From contig OY754984.1 in assembly GCA_963576475.1 (NCBI GenBank), forward strand, positions 22,159,215 to 22,223,214: 64,000 nucleotides of DNA, written 5' to 3'. The translations under genes were made by a program, and so were the position numbers. Position 1 is the first letter of the stretch. Each line of letters opens with the position of its first letter. Source of the stretch: Molanna angustata (Eukaryota > Arthropoda > Insecta > Trichoptera > Molannidae). Under the pieces are notes generated by a model. That model did not search any database, was not told the origin of the DNA, and saw only the letters and a program-made list of their open reading frames with translations. Shown one piece after another: positions 11,606-22,575 of the stretch.

Positions 11606-11810
11606 ACAGTAAGAAAAAATCATTGAAATTATGATTTTATGAGATAAAATATGTTATAAAGATTTGAAAAAATATATTTATTTTCATTTTAAAAGAGCGA
11701 ATAATATTAATATTATTAAAATAAAAATACAAAATATGTTTGTCCGCCATTTTATGTGAAACACCAATCAGAGCGCATGACGTCACCATATTGTCACTGT
11801 CAATTGTGTT
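11600..11810 (+). repeat. Duplicated ~210-bp segment, copy 1
   Basis: GTGATGACAGTAAGAAAAAA, TCATTGAAATTATGATTTTA, GTCCGCCATTTTATG and CAATCAGAGCGCA...GACGTCA are shared in order with 12232-12440. The 61-65 residue frames here are not conserved between the copies, which argues against coding. Confidence 0.8.
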
Positions 11811-12231
11811 TGTTACTGTCAACTGTTGTGTTGTTCGAAATGGCTATTTTTTTCATAACAAGCTATATGGAATATGCTGCTTATTTTTAACATGCTATTT
11901 TTATTTATTGATTTATTTGGTTTATTTGGGACAATAAACCAAATAATATCGCTATCCGCTCTATTGAATCGTTGACGCATCTGTTATAACACGCACCGAG
12001 TATTGTAACGTGGTGGAGAATATTTAACGTTTCAGAAATAAATAACTTGGTGGCTTTCATTGCTTGATTATAAAATAAAATGATGTAATTATATTGTTTG
12101 TGGGAGTTGTACAGTGTTACATGAGGTTGAAATGGAAATACACAATGTATTATGATGAATCTAATATACATATGGGATAACTGTTATGATTCATATACAT
12201 ATTATGATTAATATATTAAAATATGTAATAG

Positions 12232-12440
12232 GTGTGATGACTGTAAGAAAAAAATCATTGAAATTATGATTTTAAAAAATAAAATAGGTTATAAAGATAT
12301 AAAAAATGTTTTTTTTTTAATTTATAGGAGTGAATAATAATAATATTATAAATATAAAAATACAAAATGTGTTAGTCCGCCATTTTATGAGAAAAAACAA
12401 TCAGAGCGCACGACGTCATAGTATGGTCGCGTCAATTCTT
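12232..12440 (+). repeat. Duplicated ~210-bp segment, copy 2
   Basis: Direct-orientation partner of 11600-11810, with the same landmarks and scattered substitutions and small indels. Both copies end near a CRE-like GACGTCA. Confidence 0.8.
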
Positions 12441-12631
12441 CTGATAGTCTTCAATACAATATACGCATTAATTGTCGGTCTGGACTATGTTTATTTTGGT
12501 GTTATCGATATATTAATATTTTAATTAGATACTTAAAACTAAAACAAATTAAATATAAATGGAACAAGTATTCATCAAAGCAAATAGTTTCAATTTACCT
12601 AGATACTCGCCTACCTATCGGGGGACACTAT

Positions 12632-13217
12632 GGGCCGGTATTACAGTGTCAGTTTAAGAGCTAAACTCAAGTTTTACAAAAATATAGCGTATTAAAGTGT
12701 CCGTTTAGACCTAATCTTCCCTCAAATACGTCACTAAAACGACAAATATTTAACTCAACGTTTCTGGCAGATTAAGTACTTAACTGTGAGTCAACTGTCA
12801 TTTGCTAGGCAACTCGTGTAGTTTCAGTTTCTATCACTAGAGGCGTTAGGCAACGTGTGTAGTTTCAGTGTTGTATCGAAGGTGGCGCCACACAACAAAA
12901 CAAACTGACAGCCGTATTGAAACGAACACGGGCATTTAAAAGCATTATTTTGGTGAAAAAAATTAAATTTACCATGTTGGATAATAAAACAATGGTATTT
13001 AAAGTCGTAGCGTCCCGTTTTGTATTTCGTATTATTTGAGGTTATTTAAATTTGACAGATAATAACCACAGAAAAAGTGAAATATGTCTATAATTGAAGA
13101 TTTAGTAACTGACATGTCATATTGCACTGTAATACGGAAATTGATTCAATCTCCCCTTAACATTAATCTTGAGTTTGGCAAACTCAATGAGTTGAGGCCC
13201 GACTGTAATATCGGGCC
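12632..13217. mobile_element. 586-bp TIR element, possibly PIF/Harbinger-like
   Basis: The left end GGGCCGGTATTACAGT and the right end ACTGTAATATCGGGCC are inverted with two mismatches in 16. Inner matches (AAACTCAAG) extend the relationship. TAT lies outside both ends. The interior has no transposase frame. The GGGCC ends and 3-bp flank fit PIF/Harbinger loosely, but TAT is not the usual TWA target, so the superfamily is uncertain. Confidence 0.6.
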
Positions 13218-14392
13218 TATGTTAATTGTATTTTGTATGTAACTTAGTTTTTATTGAATAAATAAATAAATAATGAACGCTCGCAACGTATGGTAAACTA
13301 ATTTAGTTTTAGTATTCTACAATTTTGTCACGCGATGGTGAGCTGACGAACGTTCGACATGTTATGATGCTGGTCACTGCCAAACTAAACTAGCAAGCTA
13401 TATTTTTTTCATGCAATGAAGCGATTTGCGAAACGACGGCGATTACGCGAAGCATGCGTTTTAAAACATCGTTACAATTTTAGCAGCATACGAATTATTA
13501 CATAGCGCTCGTTATTTGTATTGTGTTCATAACAAGCTATATTTATCTGCTATCGTTATTTTTAGCAATAGCAGCCATAGTAGTTATTTTTCTGCCTGTC
13601 TTAACTACTCTTAACTAGAATGGAACTTTTGATGGTCGGATATTTCTTTGCGTCGAACAAAGACTTTTGTTCATCAGAATTTCAAAACGTAAAAACTTAA
13701 TAATAAGTACATATAAGTACTTTATTTATCTGTAATTTAAATACAACTTACATCTCGAAAATCGATAAAATATGCTCCTTCTTCTCTCTACATTATGTGT
13801 TCATAAGCTAAAAACATACGCGGGAAACTTATGATGGCCTATTTTGACGTTTGGACATTAATGAAGTTCTTTATATGCTTATTGCCTAAATAATGGTAAA
13901 TATTATATTATTGAGAGCTAAAAGTGGGGGAACAAATACTGTACTTCATTGTAAACGCGTACTTAATAAAATTCACTTGTGTCTCGCCGTGCGAAATTAA
14001 TCACTTATTTCTCTTTTTTTTCGCGTGGGACGAAAACAAATACCTCAGTAGGTGTTTTTTTCGTCGTGTTTGTACATTTAGGGACCGCACAACACTTATG
14101 CACTTTTGAATTGATTATAAATACACAAATCGTCTTAGAACACATATATTGCATATAGTAGTGATATGCAGTTTACGATACCATGACGTCACCGTCAGGG
14201 TCGGCAGCCGCCATGATACTACAAGCTTTTTTTGGCGTAAATGTCAAATTTGATTTTAAAATGGCGATTTTTGCTACTAAACCTTTATTTTATGTAGAAA
14301 TGTATATATATATTTGAAAACAGTGAATGCGTAAAAACATCGTGAGATAGTTTTTCAAAATTAGTCATCATGCCTATTGTCATTCTGATAGC
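13218..14392. other. No recognised gene, AT-rich
   Basis: An (AATA)n run at 13254-13272 resembles a retroposon tail. A CATGACGTCA word occurs at about 14183. The 61-residue frame at 13924-14109 has no motif. Confidence 0.4.
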
Positions 14393-14455
14393 TGATTTTC
14401 GAAAAATTGTTATTCGTACAATTGCGCATTCGAACAATTGTGTTTCGAAGAATTT
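14393..14455. repeat. Short degenerate 16-bp array (TTCGAACAATTG type)
   Basis: TTTTCGAAAAATTG, ATTCGTACAATTG, ATTCGAACAATTG and TTTCGAAGAATT follow one another. They are related to the arrays at 10850 and 11553. Confidence 0.55.
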
Positions 14456-14463
14456 TCATGTAA

Positions 14464-14735
14464 TCGATATTTCTCATTTAAAAGTCCACGAGTATGAATA
14501 TTCCATTCACATTCGTCGATTCTTCTTTTGCACTATGGTGCCGAGATTGCTAATCAAGAGGGCTCCATGAGGGTTCAGGACAGTCATAATGATTGTTCAA
14601 CACTTTGAATGTCTCAATGAGGTCACCCCTCATTCTTCTTTCTTTAAGCGTTGTCAGTCCCAAGGCATGGAGCCGCTCCTCATATGTCAAATCCTTAAGT
14701 ATGTATGGAGATTTAAGTATCGAACTATTGAAAGT
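14464..14735 (-). pseudogene. CR1-like LINE ORF2 C-terminus with 3' end
   Basis: The minus-strand reading contains LKDLTYEERLHALGLTTLKE followed by RRMRGDLIETFKVLN and ends ...WSPLD-stop. This is the conserved C-terminal segment (YEERL..LGL.SL..RR.RGDLIE..K) found after the reverse-transcriptase domain in CR1/L2/Jockey-type non-LTR retrotransposons. The 3' untranslated part (CTCGGCACCATAGTGCAAAA, CGACGAATGTGAATGGA, CTCGTGGACTT) matches 42540-42705. It is a 5'-truncated dead copy with no catalytic domain left. Confidence 0.85.
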
Positions 14736-14739
14736 CCCC

Positions 14740-16045
14740 GCAGATATTGTGTAGTGTATAATGACATACAAATTGTATGGAATGATGTCGTCACTAAATT
14801 CAATTAAAAAAAAAAAAATGATAAAAAAGTTCGAGATGTACCCACTATTCACTCGTTTTTTCAAGTTGTACCTAAGTTGCTTAGGTCTTTCAAAAATTGA
14901 ATAAATTTATATTTAAGTATACAGACGATCTCAGTGATAGAGAGTGCCACATTTTTGAACAAAGTCTTTTTTAAATATTCATCAAAATGTGACTTGGTAT
15001 TGGGTGCATGTTAAATTAATATTTGATGAAGTAGGTACCTGTTAGTAGGCAGAGACATTAAGGTGACGGGATAGGCTCCAAGGTACTTTTTGGAAGTTCA
15101 TTACGCCTTACTCTCAAAAGTTACGTCTTTAACAAAAATATATATTATTTTCTCATTATTTGTCTATACATTGGCCCGATACACTTTTCCTTATTTTGTG
15201 TACTTTGTTCATAGTATTTTTTTAATAATACCTGTTTTATCAGATTTTTTAACCATAACTCAAAACTTATATGGCTTAGAAACATGAATGTTTCGTTAAA
15301 TGATAGATCATTTATAAATTTAAACATTGGCTCGATACGTTTTCACACAATGTTCTCACTTTTTTGTAAAATCAAATAAACCATAGTATTTTATGTAACG
15401 CTCGATTCAAATTCACTAACTTGGGCGCACACGATTGTTATCTTTAAGGACGTACATTCTCATACAATAGTTTCAAATTTCGCATTTGACTCGCCTACAT
15501 TGCTTTACCCTGCCCCTTAATAACGTTTCAATTTATTGATTTTTTTATGTATTTAACATCACTCGTTTACCTACTTTATTTTTTTTGCAAAAATTCGCCG
15601 ATTGTTCAAGACTCATACATACATTCATAATTGTTTTATGCCCTGCATCCCTTTCACCTTAAGATAATTTTTGTTATGTCATACATCATCTATTGGTCAG
15701 TGCAAAGTGCGTACCTACAGCAATAATATTAAGATGGCCCACGATTATAATGTAAACTCACCCCTCCTTGTGTAAATATACTGACCTTAGGCAGGGGCGG
15801 GTCAGTTAATTTAACATCTTGAGGTCATCTTTGGGGTTATATCTTAAGTGGTCATAAATAAACCCTTCGGCTTGACCTGTGTGTTAATACATGGTCATTT
15901 TCATAATCATTATTTTATTATTTGTAGTCCTGAAATCCCCTCCCCTCATTGCAATATGGCTAAATTATGTTTTAATAATAATTTTCTATGAATTTCTTTT
16001 AATATCTCAATAGATTATGATTCACTACTAGACTATCTCCAACTT
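14740..16045. other. 1.3 kb AT-rich, no recognised gene
   Basis: Frames of 60-72 residues at 14589-15327 are short, overlap on both strands and carry no family motif. Confidence 0.45.
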
Positions 16046-16051
16046 CATGAC

Positions 16052-16625
16052 CTCTCTGATCTCTTCGAGGGAGATCGCGATCCACTTCCACGCCGGCGAC
16101 GCTATAGAGCCCATTGGCCCTGTTCACCACCGGACGCAGCCGCAACATCGGACAAACACAAAATATCCACCATCCATCTTAGAGCCGCAACCTAGGCTGG
16201 GCCTAGGTTTTGGCTCTAAGGGCCTAGGCAGTAAAGGCGGGGGTGGGCGGCCGACGCTGTTGTGCCCTCGTCAATTCTGTACTTAGAGAAGAGCAGGACG
16301 GACGCCTCTAGTCTCGCTCGGCAGTGACTCGTCAACTGTGGCGAATGTTGTTTGGTCCGGGCACACCGCCGGCGCAGACGTCGGGTCAGACATCCTGTGT
16401 TGACATCTGTGACGTCAAATCTGACAGGTGATGATTGCGTCGGATGCCCCCCGGTGGTAGCCCGCCAAGCTTTCGGACGCCAACACGAGGGACGAGGGGT
16501 GCGGGGGCAAGCCCTTCCGTTCGATCGGTTGTGCTAGGGGCTTGCCCCGGCTGCCGATCTTGAGCGGTTGCCCCGCCGTTTGAGGTTGGATTCTCGGGGG
16601 CAGTGGTTGAACTCTCTGATCTCTT
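16052..16625. other. GC-rich segment flanked by 14-bp direct repeat
   Basis: This segment is strikingly richer in G+C than anything near it. It contains a GGCCTAGG-rich inverted motif near 16190-16230 and a GGGGCAAGCCC/GGGGCTTGCCC pair near 16500-16550. CTCTCTGATCTCTT occurs exactly at 16052-16065 and 16612-16625, bounding 546 bp. A direct repeat of that length suggests insertion with a retrotransposon-type target duplication, but no poly-A or simple tail is present. Two frames (16047-16286, 79 residues; 16352-16537, 61 residues, R-rich) have no recognised domain. It could be a truncated retroelement, a captured foreign segment or a processed transcript. Confidence 0.6.
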
Positions 16626-16629
16626 GATT

Positions 16630-17320
16630 CTCTATAAAATAATTAATAATTAATTTAGCTCCTCTTACCATTTTAGTCGGATACATTACCATGTTCTAAC
16701 AAGAAATACCCGTCAAATTAGAACTTTTGTATGTAAGACATCCAACACAAACTATTTATATGTACCTAACACACTATTGAATAGAATCCATCGATTGGGC
16801 AATGACTTCGGTTATCTGACTGACCCTTTCTTTAATTCTTTTAAGGACTATAAATATATTAAAATATTTTCAAAAACATAACCCCAATATGATTGTGTAG
16901 TCACTTGTTTACATTTTTATATATTTTTACATTTTTGTATATTTATGTTCATTTGATTTTCATTTTATTTAATTCAAAAATGTAATATATATATTCACAT
17001 CTGGCTGCATTCTCTGATTCAGTGTGGCTAAGTATGTAGGCAGTTACATAATATTCACACCATTCATTTTTATACTATTCAGTCAGTAATATCCTTATGT
17101 TCATGCTATGTAGAATTTTTTATTTGAGTTTTTTATACATATTTATTCTTTGGTTTTTAGTGTATGTACTTTAGTATTTAATTTACCTTATATGTTTTTA
17201 TTTTTTATATATCCTCTGCTCAGGGGCGTTCCCAGGGCCTTCGGAGCACGCAAGCCCTGAACATATTCTTTTTTTTTTATAAAAAAATAATGTCCTTGTT
17301 AAACAAGTACATAGGTATAC
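16630..17320. other. AT-rich, no recognised gene
   Basis: Nothing was supported except a CAGGGGCGTTCCCAGGGCC word near 17220 that resembles a hAT terminus. No matching opposite end was found. Confidence 0.4.
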
Positions 17321-17321
17321 A

Positions 17322-17452
17322 TCTTCCTACGTTCCCTAAAATAAGCATAAATGCTTGTGTGCTATAGGTGAACGAAATCGGTCGAAGAAGGATTCGAACT
17401 CGCGACCACTGGATTACTAGCCCAGCGCGCTAACCGCTCTGCCATCGACCCA
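17322..17452 (-). mobile_element. SINE-A copy 2, best tRNA-like fold
   Basis: The tRNA-like part is 17380-17450 (71 nt). On the minus strand it starts GGTCGATGGCAGAGCGG and ends TTCGACC, giving a 6-of-7 acceptor stem. The anticodon stem-loop is CTGGG-CTAGTAA-TCCAG (AGT) and the B box is GAGTTCGAATCC. The body then continues GATTTCGTTCACCTATAGCA to GCATTTATGCTTATTTTAGG. The head is good enough for an automatic tRNA-Thr call, but the repeated body shows it is a SINE. Confidence 0.85.
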
Positions 17453-17459
17453 TCTAAAA

Positions 17460-18046
17460 TCACATATTCCATCCATTTTTGATCAGTGACGTATACGAAA
17501 GTGTATTGTCTTTCACATTATTTGCGAAATACGACGAAACACAAAAAAATAAAGTATAATATTAAGACAAGCTTTCTTTTGAATTGATTTATAATTTTGA
17601 TACGAAACTAATCAATTCAAATGATTTTAAACAATTCAAATGAACCTATTGAAAACATTGCGGTTATGATCAACACCACAATTATGACGAACTATATCCT
17701 CTGACATTTGAAGAGATAAAAGTGATTCAATTCGTTGTTTGCCAAAATAATGAAATGAAACTAAAGAATAGAAATGTTTTTTAGAAGCTTGGTGACGTTT
17801 TATGGAATACCAAATACGTTATTTATACTGTAATTATTACCTGATTTATTTGTTTTTTTATAAATTCCTTTACTATATCTGTACACGCATGCCAGGCTTT
17901 TTTAGTTGTACAGTAAAAACGCGCATGCCTCTGCTATCTTTGATATGTCTATATGTTTATTAATTGTATTTCTTTAGTTTATGCTGTGTCATGTGTCATT
18001 TTGTTTTGTAAAGGGCTTTAAGCCGTGAATCAATAAATAAATAAAT
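17460..18046. other. AT-rich, ends in a retroposon-like (AATA)n tail
   Basis: GCCGTGAATC(AATAAATA)n at about 18020-18046 looks like the 3' end of a LINE or SINE, but nothing upstream is recognisable. It abuts the family-M copy. Confidence 0.35.
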
Positions 18047-18410
18047 AGAGACGACGATGGACTACTATAGGAGAACCGGGAAATTAAGGCACTCACAGGG
18101 CTTACGACTTGTTATCGGCTGGTTTACGTGATCACTTTATACGCTTGCGCAACGTTCACCGATTATGCCGTTTTATTTGAGTTCCTTACAAACCGTTTTT
18201 TTTAGTTCTATATATTATGTTATTCATTAAAATACTTTCACGTGCGAATAAGCTGAATAACACCATCGCCATCTATGATGTAACAGAGAAAATTTTTTGC
18301 AACGCCATCTATTGATAAATTGGTTTGTAAACAACGCAAGCATCAGTCCTTATACATGGGGTGACAATGCTTTCGTATAGATGTCACCCCTGGTCTATAT
18401 TTATCCTTTA
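18047..18410 (+). mobile_element. Family M copy 3
   Basis: Plus-oriented. It contains AATAGAGACGA, GGAGAACCGGGAAATTAAGG, GGGCTTACGACTTG, GATCACTTTATACGCTTGCG, CAACGCCATCTATTGA and, at its end, the stem-loop GGTGACA-ATGCTTTCGTATAGA-TGTCACC followed by CCTGG. The stem-loop shows best in this copy. Confidence 0.8.
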
Positions 18411-18414
18411 TACC

Positions 18415-19628
18415 TACATGAGGTTACCATGCTTATAACCTGTATGATCTCTTTCTCACTTAATTTATTCTGTCGTGTGTGATCTTTCATGGCGATATTC
18501 TAAGAATTCGTTGAAATGTATCATTTTTGTAGAGCGTTTTGCTCTCATATAACGTGTCTATATATAAAATGTCATTGGTCTCACTCACATTCATTCATTC
18601 TGATCTGATTTGATCAAACGGAGACGAAGAAGGCTCTCAGAATATGATATATTAATCAAGTCTAAGAAATGTTTCTTAGTATTCTATTTATTGTGATAAG
18701 TAGGTACTGAGCAGTATATTTTGGAAAAGTAAGAACATTAGAAGTCGGAGTACATATATCATTCGTACACATCCTCGATATCCAATTAAAAGGATCTATA
18801 AATAAGGCCAAAACTCTTGGATCCCTTTAAGGCCATAGCAATAATTATTATCATTCCCTAAGAACATTCCAGAATTTCCAGCTACAAGATACACAACATA
18901 TAAAGTAGCCATAAATCTACCAATACGAGAAGGTACACATCTTCCACTCCTCTCCATGCCACCCACCCCCGCGAGAAAACAAGAAATACAGCAGAGCGGA
19001 CTTCAACATACATGTATCAATTACTTATTTCAAAAGTCCATTAAGGTTTCTTTCAGATTTCGCGCCATTTTACAGCGCCATCGGGCAGACGATGCTAAAC
19101 AAAATGGCGATTCATTTTAAAAATCATCTTCAGCGTTGCAACCCATGTCGGGTCATAGTTGCCAGCATGATTTAGTATTATTTATTTTTAGTTTGGTTTT
19201 TATTTTTTTTATAATTGAGTTTATTTTTTTGAATGGGAATTTTTTTCTTTAAATTCATTTTTTTTTATTTATTTATTTTTTCAACATACAATATAAATGC
19301 AAACTTAAACTAACCAACAATGAGAAATAAATTGAATTTGGTCTAACAATATAAAAATGTTATAAGAGATCCAAAACAACACCAGAATAAAACAAAAATT
19401 ACATATAGAAAAAACCCAAAAATACAATAGAGTAAGAACAAAAATAAAAAGAAAAAAAATAAAAGGAAGGAAAAAAAACATTATTCCTAAAAAAATATTT
19501 TTTTACAGGATATTTTGATTTTATTACACGAGGGACTGCAGTGTTCTTTCACCGTAATAGTTATTTACTCTAGGTATATTAGGTATATTTACCGGAAGTT
19601 ACTTGTCAGATTTAATACTTATTTGTTA
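18415..19628. other. 1.2 kb without recognised gene
   Basis: AT-rich with A- and T-rich low-complexity stretches around 19190-19500. No supported feature. Confidence 0.45.
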
Positions 19629-20285
19629 CAACGTACCTATTTTTCAATTTGATATACCATCATTATTCTTATTAAATCGTTTTGAAAAAAATAACTTAGA
19701 TTGTTTTGGTATTAAAAAAGAAAAATATATCTTTACTTTTTGATAATGTTCTGTATAAATTCTTGTAGAAAAATAATGGCATACCCCGATTTTCAACGTT
19801 TATCTTATATTTTTAATAAAATATAAGACGTAATTCAACATTTTTTTTAATTAAAGAAGAAAAAAATATCTAGAAAAATATGATGTGACGTTGCATTAAT
19901 GCTTCAGGTTTAGTAAATAAACCCAAAAAAAACATTTATTTTCCATTCAGCGCCATTGCGAAATAAAAGTTTTTTGGTTTATTAACTTAACCTGATGTAT
20001 TAATGCAACGTTACATCGTATTTTTCCAGATATTTTGATCTTATTTTATTTATAAAAAAATATAATGCTCTATACCAACCTTAAAGTTTTTTAGAAATTT
20101 AAGATTAATGTCGAAAATCGGGGTACCTATGCTTATTATTTTACTACAAGAATATATACAGAACACATATAAAAAGTTAAGGTATATTTTTCTTTATTAA
20201 TATCCAAACAAACTAGGTTATTTTTTTCAAAATGATTCGTTTTGTAGTAATGATGCAAATTCAAATTGAAAATATAGGGACGTTG
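19629..20285. mobile_element. Foldback element with ~305-bp arms
   Basis: The left arm, about 19629-19932, and the right arm, about 19969-20285, are imperfect reverse complements throughout. Landmark pairs include TTTTGAAAAAAATAAC with GTTATTTTTTTCAAAA, TACCCCGATTTTC with GAAAATCGGGGTA, and GACGTTGCATTAATGC with TATTAATGCAACGTTAC. The ~36-nt centre contains CAGCGCCATTGCG. By eye the arms look roughly 80% alike. Both strands would give a very long stem. It may be a foldback transposon or two head-to-head copies of one element. Confidence 0.85.
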
Positions 20286-20289
20286 GCAG

Positions 20290-20635
20290 CAGTCACCCTC
20301 TTAACTAAATTGAGTGATTTAATTCAGTGTACACGATTTACGCTGAAAACCCATTTCGTGTCAGACATCAAAATGGTTCCGTCGGCTCGCATTTGGATCC
20401 GTCGCACGGCACTTCCGGTCAGTTTACCGGATATTTCCGGCCTAGATTTATCGGTTTGGCGGGAAATACAAGAAGTATTCCAGATTACGCTGAAAAGAAG
20501 AGAAAACAAAAAAAAATCAACTCGGTATATAAATACCAAAGTCGCCATTACGAAGACGTTACAATAAATCTAGGAAAACATTTCCAATTCCTAAATAAAC
20601 AAATCTATCCACAAAATAAATAGAGGTGAACTTCA
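20290..20635 (+). other. Unrecognised higher-GC patch with two overlapping frames
   Basis: Two plus-strand frames (111 residues ending at 20567; 98 residues at 20327-20623) overlap here, with a third on the minus strand. The region 20370-20470 is more GC-rich than its surroundings. None of the translations has a motif I recognise, and three competing frames argue against a real exon. Confidence 0.3.
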
Positions 20636-20847
20636 AAATGACAAACCCAACATTGTACAAGTCATGAAATTACGTAGACTGCAGTGGTTGGGACGTGTCA
20701 GCTGGATGAATGATGATCGTATCCCCAGAAAGGTTCTTAATACTAATCCAGAGGGCAGAAGAAGTAGAGGCAGGCCCATGCTAAGATGGTTGGATGACAC
20801 AGAAGACGACATAAGGGCGATCAGTATAGCAAACTGGAGGAGAACGG
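20636..20847 (+). pseudogene. LINE ORF2 C-terminal fragment (RTE-like), interrupted
   Basis: The translation includes LRRLQWLGRVSWMNDDRIPR, then GRRSRGRPMLRWLDDTEDD and IANWRR. This is the R.QW.GHV.RM...R.P...GRP..RW.DD...W.R tail common at the C-terminus of RTE-type and related insect non-LTR retrotransposons. It breaks off at about 20847, where the chimeric inverted segment begins. Confidence 0.85.
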
Positions 20848-21352
20848 CAACAATCGCCTGGTTCATAATTGCTTATATTGTCACTAAAAATTGTTAACTG
20901 CTAGCCTTAGAACATGATTTCCTAGTTGGGCAGCAGTAATCTATTTCTTGTTGTTTTATTTATTTTATTTATTATTCAGTAAAAGATCCTGAGAAAGATT
21001 TTTGGCCCAGTAAATGATAATGGACTTTGGAGGATGCGATATAATCACGAACTACAGGCATTTTATGACGAATCAAACATTGTACTAGTCATAAAAGTAC
21101 GTAGACTGCAATGGTTGAGACATATCAGCCAGATGAATGATGATCGTATCCCTAAAAAGGCTTTTAATACCAATCCAGAGAGCAGAAGAAGTAGAGGCAG
21201 GCCCAAGCTAAGATGGCTGGATGACACAAAAGACAGAGATAAGGGCGATCAGAATAGCAAACTGGAGGAGAGCAACGGAGGACAGGGACGGCTGGAAAAG
21301 GATTCTGGATGAGTCCAGGGCCCACACAGCGCTGTTGCGCCAATGATGATGA
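20843..21352 (+). pseudogene. Inverted-pair arm a: R8 end joined to a LINE C-terminus
   Basis: 20843-20980 carries GGTTCATAATTGCTTATATT, GCTAGCCTTAGAACATGATT and CTAGTTGGGCAGCAGTAATC. 20981-21352 is a LINE tail (KILRKIFGPVND-like, RRLQWLRHISQMNDDRIPKK, GRPKLRWLDD, then W.R and DRDGWKRIL in a shifted frame) ending in (ATG)n. The whole is reverse-complementary to 23748-24246, including the junction between the two parts. At least one frameshift near 21235 kills the reading frame. Confidence 0.85.
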
Positions 21353-21419
21353 TGATGAAACTTCAAAATACTTTTTTAATCTAGAAGAATAATTAAAATA
21401 AATTAATAGTTAACATATT

Positions 21420-21685
21420 TATTGGTAATAATAATAATTATAATATTTATTTTTCCACAACAAAATACATACAGGAACTTAAAGTTTTTTGAACATGAAA
21501 TTTATGATTTACTGTGTATAAAATAAAAATAAAATAAAATAAATAAAATAAAATGGTTGTTGGGAAGTACCATGTTTTTTAGTTCCTCCAATAAATCTTC
21601 GTCTATCTAACTAGGAGTTATTCCTGTTTTAAGTAAGGACAATTTTATCACAATTTTAATAACAAGTCCACTTCAAGCTACATGA
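21420..21685 (-). repeat. LINE 3'-UTR-like repeat with (AAT)n tail
   Basis: AATAATAATAATTATAAT at the left, then CTATCTAACTAGGAGTTATT and CCTGTTTTAAGTAAGGACAA, parallel the order of elements at 36262-36520 and 63275-63480, but it is much more diverged. Confidence 0.5.
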
Positions 21686-21689
21686 TTGT

Positions 21690-22015
21690 CTTCTTCTTCT
21701 TCTTATGTTAAGCCTAAGGGCCTGTTATTTGCAGAGACGTTGTTCTCCTGCGAGGTTGAGTCCCAGCTGTCCTTCCACCTCTTTGGTGGTCTGCCTGGTG
21801 GTCGTCTTCCTTCGGGTCGGCTGTGTAGTGCTATGTAAGGGATCCTGGATGCCTCCATCCTATTTACATGGGCATACCATAATCTCCTTCTTTGCCGACC
21901 CCATCTGACGACATCCTCAACCTCGCAGATCTCTCTGACTCTCGTGTTTCTTATTCTGTCTCTAAGCGTGAGACCGGCTATTGCTCGAAGAGTTCTCATT
22001 TCTGACCCTCTTAGT
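21690..22015 (-). pseudogene. LINE ORF2 C-terminus with (GAA)n tail
   Basis: The minus-strand frame of 98 residues reads TLRAIAGLTLRDRIRNTRVR, VEDVVRWGRQRRRLWYAHVN and GRRPPGRPPKRWKDSWDSTS. This is the C-terminal segment downstream of the reverse transcriptase in a second widespread insect LINE group. A GAAGAAGAAGAAGA tail lies at 21690-21703, the expected 3' end. The frame is uninterrupted over its retained part but has no start or catalytic domain, so it is a 5'-truncated copy. Confidence 0.88.
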
Positions 22016-22194
22016 GTACTAAATTATATTGTAATATTGAAATTAAACTGTATTGTAATATTGAAATTAAAAAAAAATTATACCTACTCATAGTAAGTAA
22101 TGAAAAAAGTATCCCAATTTGAAAGCAATCAATAAACAAATAAATAAGTTAACACTTCATAGCAATGAATGGTGTTCTTAATGTTCGTAGGTAA

Positions 22195-22575
22195 ATTCTT
22201 CCAGTTTTCACCCTGGCCATTTCTTTCCATTATGTGGGGTCGGCCCTTATCGTCCTCGTTCGTCAAGTCTTACGCTCATATGCGTCTTCTTTGCGCAAGT
22301 CTACCTCCCGCAATTCTTTTTTGATGGTGGAGTGCCACGATGTCAGCGGTCCGCCTGGTCTTGTGGCCTGCACTGGGATGTAGGAACATCGCTCTGTGAA
22401 TCATATTGTTATGACGAATTCATAACATCTCAATCTGCTCTCGAGCAACTCATGGGTGATTGAGGCCACGGCGAAGCTTCCTCGGACACGGACATACAGC
22501 AGTCTGTCCATCAGAGAGACGTCCTCCGCCCATCTCAGCATTCTCTGAAGATCTGTTTTAATATATGGTACTTTT
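22195..22575 (-). pseudogene. Degenerate LINE ORF2 C-terminus
   Basis: The minus strand gives MLRWAEDVSLMDRLLYVRVR, then RGSFAVASITHELLESRLR, and after frameshifts and stops a tail recalling RKEDAYERK and RADPT. The order matches the RW..GVTL.DR.R...VRGSF.VA.I..K..E.RLRW..H segment of RTE-like LINEs. It is older and more broken than its neighbours. Confidence 0.75.

Noticed and set aside
17220..17280. hAT element end (CAGGGGCGTTCCCAGGGCC)
   Set aside because: No inverted partner or 8-bp target duplication was found within reach. The similar words at 31910 and 45215 also lack partners.
17380..17450. Stand-alone tRNA-Thr(AGT) gene
   Set aside because: The head is followed by a body shared with three other copies, and the copies are diverged, so it is a SINE. 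The acceptor stem has a mismatch.
22195..22575. Host gene exon on the minus strand
   Set aside because: The amino-acid order matches LINE ORF2 C-termini, and stops and frameshifts are present.
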